Under the pieces are notes generated by a model, which did not search any database, had not been told where the DNA came from, and saw only the letters and a program-made list of their open reading frames with translations. Both the position numbers and the translations under genes were made by a program. A DNA stretch of 42,300 bases from JAZTZP01 sp045637525 (GTDB lineage Bacteria > Bacillota > Clostridia > UBA1381): positions 1 to 42,300 of the forward strand of contig JAZTZP010000089.1 of assembly GCA_045637525.1 (NCBI GenBank). Reading direction: 5' to 3'. Positions 16,046-24,782 of this stretch are shown here, piece after piece (position 1 is the first letter of the stretch; every line of letters starts with the position of its first letter).

Positions 16046-16214
16046 CACGGCGAAAGCCGTGTATATCATCAATTCCGCAGGAATTGCATATCATCAAAAC
16101 GAAGTTTTGTATATCATCATTGCGAAAAGAAATGCAGCCTGCGGCTGATGATATACACCTTCGGTGATGAGATGCACGCTTGCGCGTGATGATATACCAT
16201 TGCTTTCGCAATGG
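16046..16214. repeat. Hairpin array 2 (linker ATATCATC / GATGATAT)
   Basis: Seven unlike hairpins: CACGGCgaaaGCCGTG, AATTCCgcaGGAATT, AAAACgaaGTTTT, AGCCtgcGGCT, ACCttcGGT, ACGCttgcGCGT and CCATTGCtttcGCAATGG. The linker is ATATCATC between the first three and GATGATATAC or GATGAGATGC between the later ones, so it turns round near 16120-16140 as in array 1. The array lies between the kinase promoter and the 3' end of the tRNA operon. No gene is seen in 15889-16217. Confidence 0.8.
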
Positions 16215-16217
16215 ATA

Positions 16218-16249
16218 AAAAATCGACAGGTCGAAACCTGTCGATTTTT
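16218..16249 (-). terminator. Terminator of the tRNA operon
   Basis: AAAAATCGACAGG (16218-16230), loop, CCTGTCGATTTTT (16237-16249). It begins at the CCA end of tRNA-Gln on the minus strand and ends in a T-run. Confidence 0.85.
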
Positions 16250-16323
16250 GGCTGGGGTGGCAGGATTCGAACCTACGAATGCAGCAGTCAAAGTGCTGTG
16301 TCTTACCGCTTGACGACACCCCA
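16249..16323 (-). tRNA. tRNA-Gln (anticodon TTG)
   Basis: The minus strand folds as a full cloverleaf: acceptor TGGGGTG/CACCCCA, anticodon loop CTTTGAC (TTG at its centre), T loop TTCGAAT, discriminator G and encoded CCA. It is the last gene of the operon. Confidence 0.95.
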
Positions 16324-16340
16324 ATATATTAAATTTTAGT

Positions 16341-16369
16341 AAAGGCTTTGGCTTTGTACCAAAGCCTTT
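16341..16369. other. Hairpin between tRNA-His and tRNA-Gln
   Basis: AAAGGCTTTG (16341-16350) pairs with CAAAGCCTTT (16360-16369). On the operon strand the T-run is short, so it may be a processing or partial termination signal. Confidence 0.5.
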
Positions 16370-16375
16370 TGTTTG

Positions 16376-16453
16376 TGGGGTGGAAGATGGGATTCGAACC
16401 CACGGTCTCCAGTGCCACAAACTGGCGCTTTAACCAACTAAGCTACATCCACC
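16376..16453 (-). tRNA. tRNA-His (anticodon GTG)
   Basis: Cloverleaf with the extra G(-1) opposite C73 that marks tRNA-His, acceptor GTGGATG/CTTCCAC with one T-T mismatch, anticodon loop TTGTGGC, T loop TTCGAAT and encoded CCA. Confidence 0.95.
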
Positions 16454-16456
16454 ATA

Positions 16457-16533
16457 TGGCGCGCTGAAAGGGACTCGAACCCCTGGCCTACTGCTTAGAA
16501 GGCAGTTGCTCTATCCAGCTGAGCTATCAGCGC
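16457..16533 (-). tRNA. tRNA-Arg (anticodon TCT)
   Basis: Cloverleaf with acceptor GCGCTGA/TCAGCGC, anticodon arm ACTGC-CTTCTAA-GCAGT, T loop TTCGAGT, discriminator G and encoded CCA. It would read AGA and AGG. Confidence 0.95.
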
Positions 16534-16551
16534 AAATGTCTTTGGGAAAAG

Positions 16552-16625
<74 letters not shown>

Positions 16626-16668
16626 AAATCGACTGTGAGAAGCCCTTCGCGACCTCTCGACTTGTACT

Positions 16669-16697
16669 ATTATAGCAGATATTTTCTGTTTTGTCAA
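16669..16697 (-). promoter_or_regulatory. Promoter of the tRNA operon
   Basis: On the minus strand TTGACA (16697-16692), 17 bp, TATAAT (16674-16669). It is a perfect sigma-A consensus about 44 bp before tRNA-Gly, as expected for a strongly expressed stable-RNA operon. Confidence 0.9.
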
Positions 16698-16758
16698 TAG
16701 TTTTTTTAAAATTTTTTTGAAAATTTTTCATTTTTTTCAGGGATGGCACTCCATCCCC

Positions 16759-17886
16759 TTAAAAAACCGTCAAATTCAAAGCCTTCACAAGCTTTTTCAC
16801 GTCTGATTTTTTATTAAAAAACCCAAACGATGCGCGAACACACCCCTCCGCCCCTGTCCTTAGCGCCTTATGGGCTAAAGGTGCGCAATGAAATCCGGCT
16901 CTTACCGCAATGGAATATTTTGTATCAAGCATTTCGGAAACAGTTGTCGACGGTATACCTGAAACATTAAATGCAACAGTTCCGTTTCTTTTTGCCTTTG
17001 TTTTACTTCCGTAAACTTTTATCCCTTTTATTATGCTCAGATCCTCGATAAGTATTCGTGCAAGCTCCGTTTCTTTTTCGTGAATTTCCAAAGCATCAAT
17101 TTTTTTTATAAATTTACACGCCTCGCCTAACGCTATTATCCCCGGCGCATTAATTGTCCCGCTCTGAAGTATATCGGGCATAAACTGCGGCTGTGTCATG
17201 CTTTCGGAATTACTCCCCGTCCCGCCCGATATTATCGGAACGAGCTCCACCCCCGGTCTCACATAAAGCCCGCCCGTTCCCAAAGGTCCCATAAGTCCCT
17301 TATGCCCGGAAAAAGCCAGCAAATCCGCATTCATATCCTCCACATCAACAGGATAGCATCCCGCCGTCTGAGCAGCGTCCACTAAAAAGGTTATACCATG
17401 TTTTTTGGCAATTTCGCCTATTTCCTTAACCGACTGTATACTGCCGCATACGTTTGATGCATGAGTACATACTAAAAGCTTTGTATCGCATTTTATAGCA
17501 AGCTCAACATCGGCAGGGCTCACATATCCGTTTTCATCTGCCGATACAATCGTATAGTTGCCGTAAAAATTCACCGGCCGAAGCACACTGTTATGCTCCA
17601 TTTGTGTTATTACAGCATGACCGCCGTTTTTTAAAATACCCCCTATTGCCATATTAAGTGCAAGAGTTGCATTATTTGTAAATGCAATATTTTCGGGATT
17701 ATCTATATTAAATAACTCTGCCGTATAAGCGGCAGCCTCATACACCTTTTCCATCGTGTCAATACTCAGTCTGTGCCCTCCTCTGCCTGCATTTGCGCTG
17801 TTACACATTGTCGCATAAACATCCCTTGAAATAACAGAAAAAGGCTTTCTGTAAGACGTAGCGGCGTTATCAAGATATATCATCAT
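16759..17886 (-). CDS. Cysteine desulfurase-like class V aminotransferase
   Basis: 375 residues from ATGATG with AAAGGAG 7 nt upstream; a longer upstream frame lacks a ribosome site. It is a PLP enzyme of the NifS/SufS fold that takes sulfur (or selenium) from cysteine: EHNS with H98, D170 and Q173 around the cofactor, the Schiff-base lysine K196 in SGHKG, and the catalytic loop RAGFHCAP with C334. The end pattern (AHKAL, then EGCVRASFGFFN) fits the Firmicutes subgroup typified by TIGR01977 rather than IscS. It overlaps a DUF3343 gene by 17 bp, a putative Se/S carrier, so the pair may hand sulfur or selenium from enzyme to carrier. No selD or selA is visible here. Confidence 0.85.
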   Translation of the reverse strand: MMIYLDNAATSYRKPFSVISRDVYATMCNSANAGRGGHRLSIDTMEKVYEAAAYTAELFNIDNPENIAFTNNATLALNMAIGGILKNGGHAVITQMEHNSVLRPVNFYGNYTIVSADENGYVSPADVELAIKCDTKLLVCTHASNVCGSIQSVKEIGEIAKKHGITFLVDAAQTAGCYPVDVEDMNADLLAFSGHKGLMGPLGTGGLYVRPGVELVPIISGGTGSNSESMTQPQFMPDILQSGTINAPGIIALGEACKFIKKIDALEIHEKETELARILIEDLSIIKGIKVYGSKTKAKRNGTVAFNVSGIPSTTVSEMLDTKYSIAVRAGFHCAPLAHKALRTGAEGCVRASFGFFNKKSDVKKLVKALNLTVF

Positions 17887-18130
17887 AAACCCGCTCCTTT
17901 TGTCCTGTCTCACGATAAACTTTTTTTATACCAACGGAAAAATCGTGTGCCGTTTGCAACCCGGTAGCAAGGCACTCATATTTCGCTCTTACGGAATATG
18001 AGCATCCGCCTGTCGATATCTCCCCCGGCGTATGAATAACCTCCGCACTGTAACAGCCCCTTTTGTATAAAATCCTTTTAAACCTTGAAGCCGTTGTAAC
18101 CGACCCTATAACGAAAATAACATTCTGCAT
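17870..18130 (-). CDS. DUF3343 putative Se/S carrier-like protein
   Basis: 86 residues. The segment FVIGSVTTASRFKRIL and the later TPGEISTGGCSYSVRA match the DUF3343 family, named a putative Se/S carrier-like domain; the cysteine in GGCS (C43) is the likely acceptor. The ATG has GAGGTGAGA just upstream. Its 3' end overlaps the start of the cysteine desulfurase gene by 17 bp, indicating coupled translation and supporting a sulfur-relay partnership. Biochemical function in this pair is inference. Confidence 0.8.
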   Translation of the reverse strand: MQNVIFVIGSVTTASRFKRILYKRGCYSAEVIHTPGEISTGGCSYSVRAKYECLATGLQTAHDFSVGIKKVYRETGQKERVYDDIS

Positions 18131-18152
18131 TCATTCTCACCTCTACATTCAT

Positions 18153-18192
18153 AAAAAAACAAAGGTCCTAACGCTTTCGGATAAGACCTTTG
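18153..18192 (-). terminator. Terminator after rodA
   Basis: On the minus strand CAAAGGTC (18192-18185) pairs with GACCTTTG (18167-18160) and is followed by seven T (18159-18153). It separates the polC-clc-rodA genes from the DUF3343 gene. A further short palindrome ATACCAT/ATGGTAT lies just upstream of it. Confidence 0.8.
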
Positions 18193-18252
18193 TATGTATA
18201 CCATATCTATCCGTATGGTATATAATATGAAAATAAAGTCAGATTGTGTCTT

Positions 18253-19416
18253 TTAATACACTTCAAATATACTTCGCGGCTTGTTATGGTATGCAACGCT
18301 CATAACAATCCCGATACTCAGCATATTAGTCATAAGCGAAGTTCCGCCATAGCTTATAAACGGCAAAGGAATCCCCGTAACAGGCATAAGTCCCATACAC
18401 ATTCCTATATTTTCAAATGTATGGAATAAAAGCATAGCCCCCACACCGGTACAAATATATCTGCCGAATAAATTATCAGCCTTTTTAGCCACACTAAAGC
18501 ATTTTACAATAATAAAAAACAAAAGAAAAATTACAGCAACCGCGCCGAAAAATCCCCATTCTTCAGCTATTGTACTGAATATAAAGTCAGTATATTTTGT
18601 AGGAAGATAACCGAGCTGATTCTGCGATCCTTCAAGATACCCTGCGCCAAACACACCGCCCGAGCCTACCGCAATTTTCGACTGTATCACGTTATATCCG
18701 TCCTTTAACGGATCAAGCTCCGGGTCCAAAAACACCTGTATACGCCTTTGCTGATACTCTGAAAGAACAAAATAGTATATAACAGGAACAGATACCACGC
18801 CGGCAGCCGCAACCGGTATTACATATTTATATGAAATCTTCGCAGTAAACATCATCACTAAAAACATAAATATAAATACAAGCGTTGTACCGAGGTCAGG
18901 CTGCATCATTATAAGTACAATCGGAATCAGGCAATGAAGCATCAGTCCCAAAAGAATAAGCGGTTTGTTTATGTTCTCCGTCACCTTCGACAAATGGTAA
19001 GAAAACGTGAGTATAAACCCCGTCTTTGCAAGCTCCGACGGCTGAATTCCTATACTTCCCACACGAAGCCAGCTTCTTGCACCCCAGGTTCCGGCAATAC
19101 CTATAATAAGCACCGCAATAAGCAGTACAATACACCCGAAAAGTATATATTTAATAAGCGGAATATACTGCTCATAATCGAAGAAACACGCAAAAATCAT
19201 CAATGCAAGCCCGATACCAAACGCAACACACTGACTGATAATATTAGAATTTGTTCCAAGACTTCTTGTTGCACTGTATACTGAAAACAAACCTATTATC
19301 GATATTATAATAACAGCAATAAACAGCATTAATTCAAATTCAAAAGTCATAAGAGAATTAGTTGAAAATCGTCGTTTCACAGTATTAGCCTCCTCACCGC
19401 TAAATTTATTTTGCAT
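18253..19416 (-). CDS. rodA: SEDS peptidoglycan polymerase RodA/FtsW family
   Basis: 387 residues with about ten membrane helices. The SEDS signatures are present: SWLRVGSIGIQPSE, MQPDLGTT, the loop DGYNVIQSKIAVGSGGVFGAGY, FIFSTIAEEWGFFGA and the closing GIPLPFISYGGTS. These proteins polymerise lipid II together with a class B penicillin-binding protein. The GYLEGSQNQLGYLPTKYTDFIF stretch resembles RodA (cell elongation) more than FtsW, but SpoVE cannot be excluded in a spore former. Its start lies 11 bp inside the end of the CLC gene, so it is probably translated from the same transcript. Confidence 0.85.
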   Translation of the reverse strand: MQNKFSGEEANTVKRRFSTNSLMTFEFELMLFIAVIIISIIGLFSVYSATRSLGTNSNIISQCVAFGIGLALMIFACFFDYEQYIPLIKYILFGCIVLLIAVLIIGIAGTWGARSWLRVGSIGIQPSELAKTGFILTFSYHLSKVTENINKPLILLGLMLHCLIPIVLIMMQPDLGTTLVFIFMFLVMMFTAKISYKYVIPVAAAGVVSVPVIYYFVLSEYQQRRIQVFLDPELDPLKDGYNVIQSKIAVGSGGVFGAGYLEGSQNQLGYLPTKYTDFIFSTIAEEWGFFGAVAVIFLLFFIIVKCFSVAKKADNLFGRYICTGVGAMLLFHTFENIGMCMGLMPVTGIPLPFISYGGTSLMTNMLSIGIVMSVAYHNKPRSIFEVY

Positions 19417-20650
19417 TCACTTCGCTGTGTTCGTTCTTTATTTTTGAATGCATTATCTTCTGAGAAGAATATAATCCGAAATTACCGGAAAGCATATAGC
19501 TTACCGCACACGCAACCGCAAAAAGAGGTAACCCCTCTGCACCGAAAAGCTCAACGCTTAAAATAACCGATGCAACAGGGCAGTTCACCACTCCGCAGAA
19601 CATCGCAACAAGCCCCACAGCGGCACAAAACCCGTTGTCCAATCCGACCAGTGGTCCCAAAGTACATCCGAGCGTTGCTCCTATAAAAAACGTAGGTACA
19701 ATTTCGCCGCCTTTATATCCCGAGCCAATGGTAATGGCTGTAAATATAAGCTTTAAAATAAACGCATACCACACTGCCTCACCGTTTAACGCGCGTTCTG
19801 CAACGTCCATCCCGGCTCCGTTATAATCATTGTTTCCAGCTATAAAAGTAAGAAGTATTATAGCCGCACCGCCCGCAATCACCCTTATATAATCGTTTGG
19901 AAAAAGCTTGTCAAGCAGCTTATGACTTTTTTTCATCGTAACGCACATTACTATACTAAACAAACCGCATATTATCGCTACACCCACAACTCTTATAACA
20001 CTGTACGCATCAAACGCCGGAATACTTCCAAGCAAATAGAACGTCTCTTCATTTCCCATAAGCGTACTTATAATACATGCAGTAAACGATGCAACAACAC
20101 AAGGCAGAAGCGAGGAATAATACATAACACCCACGCTTATAACCTCAAGTGCAAACACAACAGCAGTAACAGGAGTTATAAACAAAGCCGAAAACACCGC
20201 ACTCATACCGCAAAGAATAACCGTATGACGATCCTTCTCGTCAAGCTTAAACACTCTGCCGATAACTCCGGATATGCTACCGCCAAGCTGCAAAGCCGCT
20301 CCCTCTCTGCCGGCAGAGCCGCCGCACAGATGAGTTAAAATAGTGGAAACAAATATAAGAGGAGCCATCAGCGCCGGTACATTGTTATTTTCACGAACCG
20401 CACTGATTACCGTATTTGTTCCGGGATCTTTTCTGAGCCCACAAATTCTGTACAAAAAAACAATTATAAGACCGACAGCCGGCAGAAAAAATATTATATT
20501 CGGATTTTGTGTTCTCAGATTGGTGGCATACCCTATAAACAAATGAAATGCACCACCTGTCACACCGCCGAAAATCCCTACGACACCGGCTATAACAATC
20601 CATTTTACAAACGCCTTAAAATAGCTGTAAGCATATTTAAATTTCTCCAT
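19406..20650 (-). CDS. CLC-family anion channel or antiporter
   Basis: 414 residues, multi-pass. GGSAGREGAALQLGG at 110-124 carries the gating glutamate E116 (the GREGP position of CLC proteins, with A for P). GMSAVFSALFITPVTAVVFALE and GSGYKGGEIVPTFFIGATLG are the other conserved pore regions. The usual GSGIPE segment is replaced by PGTNTVISAVR, so the selectivity site is not canonical, and chloride versus fluoride cannot be decided. No CBS domains. RBS AAAGGAG 6 nt before ATG. It starts 11 bp after polC and overlaps rodA; I see no fluoride riboswitch in that gap. Confidence 0.85.
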   Translation of the reverse strand: MEKFKYAYSYFKAFVKWIVIAGVVGIFGGVTGGAFHLFIGYATNLRTQNPNIIFFLPAVGLIIVFLYRICGLRKDPGTNTVISAVRENNNVPALMAPLIFVSTILTHLCGGSAGREGAALQLGGSISGVIGRVFKLDEKDRHTVILCGMSAVFSALFITPVTAVVFALEVISVGVMYYSSLLPCVVASFTACIISTLMGNEETFYLLGSIPAFDAYSVIRVVGVAIICGLFSIVMCVTMKKSHKLLDKLFPNDYIRVIAGGAAIILLTFIAGNNDYNGAGMDVAERALNGEAVWYAFILKLIFTAITIGSGYKGGEIVPTFFIGATLGCTLGPLVGLDNGFCAAVGLVAMFCGVVNCPVASVILSVELFGAEGLPLFAVACAVSYMLSGNFGLYSSQKIMHSKIKNEHSEVNAK

Positions 20651-20661
20651 GTCATTCTCCT

Positions 20662-23600
20662 TTAAAACACATCATCAAACAGTGTAACCTGATCCTTTTC
20701 ATAAATTCCGTCAAGGCAATGATTCTGTTCTAAAATTTCCATAATCGTCTTTGTTACACCTGTCCTTATACGAAGCTCCTCACGTGTTTTGAACGGAGCT
20801 TTTTCACGTTCCTCCATAATGCTTCTTGCCGCATTTTCGCCCATGTTCGGCAAAGCATTAAGAGGTGGCAATATCCCCTCCGGTGTCTGAATAAAATCTG
20901 TCGCATGGGACTTATACAAATCAACATTAACAAAATTAATGCCTCTTGCATACATCTCTATACATATCTCAAGTATAGGAATAAGATTTTCTTCTTTCGG
21001 AGAAATTGTTCCGTCCTTCTTTTTCTCAAGAAGCTCTTCCATCGCCGCACGCGCCGTTTGCATACCGTTTGCCATAATAGAAGCGTCAAAGTCATCAGCA
21101 CGAACAGAAAAATATGCTATATAAAACGCCTCGGGATAATGTACCTTACAATACGCAATTCTGAACGCCATAGTAACGTATGCAACAGCGTGAGCCTTAG
21201 GGAACATATATTTAATTCTCTTACAGGATGTAAGGTACCACTCCGGCACATTGGCCGCTCGCATAGCCTCTTCATCCTCGGGTGTTAAACCCTTTCCCTT
21301 TCTCACGCTCTCCATTATCTTAAACGCATGACCGGGCTCTACCCCCATATGAATGAGATAAAGCATAATATCATCACGTGTACAAATAGCCTCTGAAAGT
21401 GTAGTAACCCCCTCCTGAATAAGAGTCTGTGCATTATTGAGCCACACATCAGTACCATGAGAAAGTCCGGATATTCTTACAAGCTCCGAAAACCTGGTAG
21501 GCATTGTATCTATAAGCATCTGACGAACAAACTTCGTTCCGAACTCAGGAACACCATACGTTCCGACAGTAGAGCCAATGTCTTCTGTAATATTAAGTGC
21601 ATCGGTCGATGTAAACAAGCTGAGTGTTTCTTTATCATCAAGAGGGATTGTCTGAGGGTCTATTCCCGTTAAATCCGTAAGCATTCTGATAACAGTCGGA
21701 TCGTCGTGACCAAGCTCATCAAGCTTTAAGAGGTTCTGATCTATCGAATGGTAATCAAAATGCGTTGTTATAATATCAGAATTAGGATCATCAGCCGGAT
21801 GCTGTATAGGGCAAAACTCATGTATATTATTCTTGTAAGGAACAACTATTATTCCGCCCGGATGCTGACCGGATGTACGTTTCACTCCAACACACCCTGC
21901 CGCAAGCCGTTTTTTCTCAGCATTTCTTATCTGTATACCCTTTTCCTCTTCATATTTCTTCACATAACCGTATGCTGTTTTTTCAGCAACAGTACCTATC
22001 GTACCGGCTCTGAAAACATATCCTTCACCAAAAAACTCTTCGGTATATTTGTGAATTCTCGGCTGATAGCTTCCCGAAAAATTAAGGTCTATATCAGGCT
22101 CTTTATCGCCCTTAAATCCGAGAAACGTTTCAAAAGGTATGTCATGACCGTCTTTTTTGTATTTTGTACCGCACTCCGGACATACCTTATCAGGCAAGTC
22201 GCACCCATGCACACCGTTTGCATCCGTAATAAATTCAGAATGCTTACAGTTCGGGCAAACATAATGCGGCGGAAGCGAATTAACCTCCGTTATATCCGAC
22301 AAAAAGGCAACGAACGACGAGCCGACAGAGCCTCTTGAGCCTACAAGATAACCGTCTGACAAGGATTTGCGTACAAGCTCCTGAGCTATTCGGTACATAA
22401 CCGAAAATCCGTAGGTTGTTATGGAATAAAGCTCCTTATCAAGTCTTTCCTGAACAATCTTCGGAAGAGGATCTCCGTATATTTCTTTCGCCTTATTGTT
22501 AGAATCGTTTACTATACCCTCCTGTGCTCCCTCTATCTCCGGCGGACATTTTTCCTTCGGAATAGGTCTCACATTATCTATCATATCAGCAACAAGATTT
22601 GTATTGATTACTACAACCTCATATGCCTTTTCACGTCCGAGATATTCAAACTCACGAAGCATTTCATCCGTAGTCCGAAAATACAAAGGCGCCTGATCAT
22701 CAGCATCCTTAAACCCCTTATAATGCATAAGTATTTTTCTGTAATTAGCCCCCTCCGGATCTATAAAATGTACATCACATGTAGCAACAACGGGTTTTGA
22801 GGTCTCATCTCCGAGCTTTACAACTCTTTGGTTAAGTGCCTTAAGATCCTCATCCGTATTAATATCAGAAAAATCACTGCTTTTTTTCATATACGCATTA
22901 TTGCCTATCGGCTGAATTTCGAGATAGTCATAAAATTCTGAAATCTCACGAATTTCTTCATCGCTTTTCCCGGAAGCTATCGCCGAAAACAGTTCGCCAG
23001 CCTCGCATGCCGAACCTACTATAATCCCCTCTCTTTTTTCAACAAGAAGACTTCTCGGTATCCTTGGAGTACGATGAAAATACTTCAGGTGCGAATCAGA
23101 AACCATCTCATATATATGACGAATACCCGTCTGATTTTTCGCAAGCAAAATTATATGATATGCCTTACCCTTCTTCGATGCACCTCTTATGTCAAGCTTT
23201 TCGTTAAGCTCATTTAATAAAAAGCCTTTTTCCTTAACCTCAGCAAGCATTTTTATGAATATATCAGCAGTTGCCTTTGCATCGTCAACCGCTCTGTGAT
23301 GATGCTCCAAAACAATATTCAAATGCTTTGTAAGCGTATCAAGCTTATGATTTGGAAGCTCCGGATACAAGCATTTTGCAAGTATAAGAGTATCCATTGC
23401 GGGATAATCATACGGTATTCCCAGTCTGTTGCACTCATTTTTTATAAATCCGGTATCAAAGTTTGAGTTTTGTGCAACGAGTACGCATCCCTTACAAAAC
23501 GCTAAAAACTCAGGCAAAATTTCCTCTATCTTAGGAGCATTCGCAACCATTTCGTCTGTTATGCTCGTAAGCTCCGTAATCTTTTCCGGTATATGCTTTT

Positions 23601-24705
23601 CAGGATTTACAAATGTCGACCATTTATCAATAACCTGACCGTTTTTAACCTTAACAGCACCAATTTCAGTTATTTTTTCCTTATTCTTATCAAGTCCCGT
23701 TGTCTCTATATCAAAAACAACAAACTCGCTTTCATAGGTGTGGTCGCCAATATCATATGTTATGGTCTGACTGTCGTCTACAAGATATCCTTCAACGCCG
23801 TAAATAACCTTAATCTTCTCATTATTCGACGAAGCCTTCATCCCGTCCGGATAAGACTGAACAACCCCGTGATCGGTTATTGCAACAGCGCTGTGTCCCC
23901 ATTCGATGGCTCTTCCAATCAGCTCGCCTGCCGCCGTCACTCCGTCCATCGCCGACATCTGTGTATGCATATGAAGCTCTACACGCTTCACCGGTGCCTC
24001 ATCAACACGCTTTTCAAAAAAGTCGTTTATACGCATTATTGAATATGCCGAAACCATTGTCTCCTTTGCATATTCATTATAGCTCGCTTTTCCCTTTACT
24101 ATTACAAATAATCCCTTTTTTACATTCCCCTTGTTAAAAACCGAGGTTATTTTTTCATATGCCTCATCGTCTTCTTTTTTCTCTATAAAAAGCTGAACCG
24201 ATATCGAGTCGTTATAATCGGTAAGTGAAAATGTAAGTATGTGAAATTCTTTTTGCGTTTTCTTACTTGTTATATCCTTTATCTCAAATTCAAAAACCTT
24301 TCCCCTGAATGTCGCTATTCCCGTTTCATCATCAATCTCTGAAATAGGCGTAAGCGGATCACGGAAATTACGGCCATAAATCAGCTCGCCCTCCGCCGAA
24401 TTAAAAGCAACCGCAGTTTGTTGCTTCTGAACCCTTTGCGCCTGTGCCGGTGTCGGGCTTATATATTCTACCGCATTATGTTCAATACGGGTTATTTCCT
24501 CTTTAAAAGAGATAAAAACATCTGCAAGCTTATATCGTTCTATCAGCATTTTACGTAACCGCTGTGTCTGTTCATTGTCAAGCTTTTCATTAAGACAAAG
24601 CTTAATCATCCTGTTCTGCCTTGAAATTGCAGCGTTTTCTATCTCTATAATACTGAATTCAGTATCGCTGAGAAGTGAAAACATTTGTCCTATTTTTGGC
24701 TTCAT
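20662..24705 (-). CDS. polC: DNA polymerase III alpha subunit, PolC type
   Basis: 1347 residues, somewhat shorter than the usual 1430-1460, mostly through a short N-terminal domain. Order: N-terminal region (1-125), OB domain (about 130-225), PHP domain beginning at VELHMHTQMS (242-251), and an inserted DEDDh proofreading exonuclease with FDIETTG at 331-337 and HRAVDDAKAT. Then comes the polymerase core, with GSVGSSFVAFL, a zinc-binding CPNC...CPEC insertion, and EPDIDLNFSG carrying catalytic aspartates. The C-terminal VTLFDDVF is a plausible clamp-binding tail. It is the replicative leading-strand polymerase of low-GC Gram-positives. AGGAGG lies before the ATG. It heads a polC-clc-rodA run. 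Confidence 0.95.
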   Translation of the reverse strand: MKPKIGQMFSLLSDTEFSIIEIENAAISRQNRMIKLCLNEKLDNEQTQRLRKMLIERYKLADVFISFKEEITRIEHNAVEYISPTPAQAQRVQKQQTAVAFNSAEGELIYGRNFRDPLTPISEIDDETGIATFRGKVFEFEIKDITSKKTQKEFHILTFSLTDYNDSISVQLFIEKKEDDEAYEKITSVFNKGNVKKGLFVIVKGKASYNEYAKETMVSAYSIMRINDFFEKRVDEAPVKRVELHMHTQMSAMDGVTAAGELIGRAIEWGHSAVAITDHGVVQSYPDGMKASSNNEKIKVIYGVEGYLVDDSQTITYDIGDHTYESEFVVFDIETTGLDKNKEKITEIGAVKVKNGQVIDKWSTFVNPEKHIPEKITELTSITDEMVANAPKIEEILPEFLAFCKGCVLVAQNSNFDTGFIKNECNRLGIPYDYPAMDTLILAKCLYPELPNHKLDTLTKHLNIVLEHHHRAVDDAKATADIFIKMLAEVKEKGFLLNELNEKLDIRGASKKGKAYHIILLAKNQTGIRHIYEMVSDSHLKYFHRTPRIPRSLLVEKREGIIVGSACEAGELFSAIASGKSDEEIREISEFYDYLEIQPIGNNAYMKKSSDFSDINTDEDLKALNQRVVKLGDETSKPVVATCDVHFIDPEGANYRKILMHYKGFKDADDQAPLYFRTTDEMLREFEYLGREKAYEVVVINTNLVADMIDNVRPIPKEKCPPEIEGAQEGIVNDSNNKAKEIYGDPLPKIVQERLDKELYSITTYGFSVMYRIAQELVRKSLSDGYLVGSRGSVGSSFVAFLSDITEVNSLPPHYVCPNCKHSEFITDANGVHGCDLPDKVCPECGTKYKKDGHDIPFETFLGFKGDKEPDIDLNFSGSYQPRIHKYTEEFFGEGYVFRAGTIGTVAEKTAYGYVKKYEEEKGIQIRNAEKKRLAAGCVGVKRTSGQHPGGIIVVPYKNNIHEFCPIQHPADDPNSDIITTHFDYHSIDQNLLKLDELGHDDPTVIRMLTDLTGIDPQTIPLDDKETLSLFTSTDALNITEDIGSTVGTYGVPEFGTKFVRQMLIDTMPTRFSELVRISGLSHGTDVWLNNAQTLIQEGVTTLSEAICTRDDIMLYLIHMGVEPGHAFKIMESVRKGKGLTPEDEEAMRAANVPEWYLTSCKRIKYMFPKAHAVAYVTMAFRIAYCKVHYPEAFYIAYFSVRADDFDASIMANGMQTARAAMEELLEKKKDGTISPKEENLIPILEICIEMYARGINFVNVDLYKSHATDFIQTPEGILPPLNALPNMGENAARSIMEEREKAPFKTREELRIRTGVTKTIMEILEQNHCLDGIYEKDQVTLFDDVF

Positions 24706-24732
24706 TAAAGTCCTCCTCTCTAAAAATTATCA

Positions 24733-24761
24733 GGCAACTGCAATATTTTCATGCAGTTGCC
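24733..24761 (-). terminator. Probable terminator after purL
   Basis: GGCAACTGCA (24733-24742) pairs with TGCAGTTGCC (24752-24761); on the minus strand it is followed by TGATAATTTTT, a moderate T-run. It lies in the 77 bp between purL and polC. Confidence 0.65.
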
Positions 24762-24782
24762 CGATTTTATATAAAGTCTTTT

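Noticed and set aside
16249..16323. Duplicate of the tRNA-Gln 3' end as an attachment site to the left
   Set aside because: I found no second copy of the tRNA 3' segment in 1-16200 and no integrase gene, so an integrated element is not demonstrated.
20651..20661. Fluoride riboswitch before the CLC gene
   Set aside because: Only 11 bp separate it from polC; no room for an aptamer.
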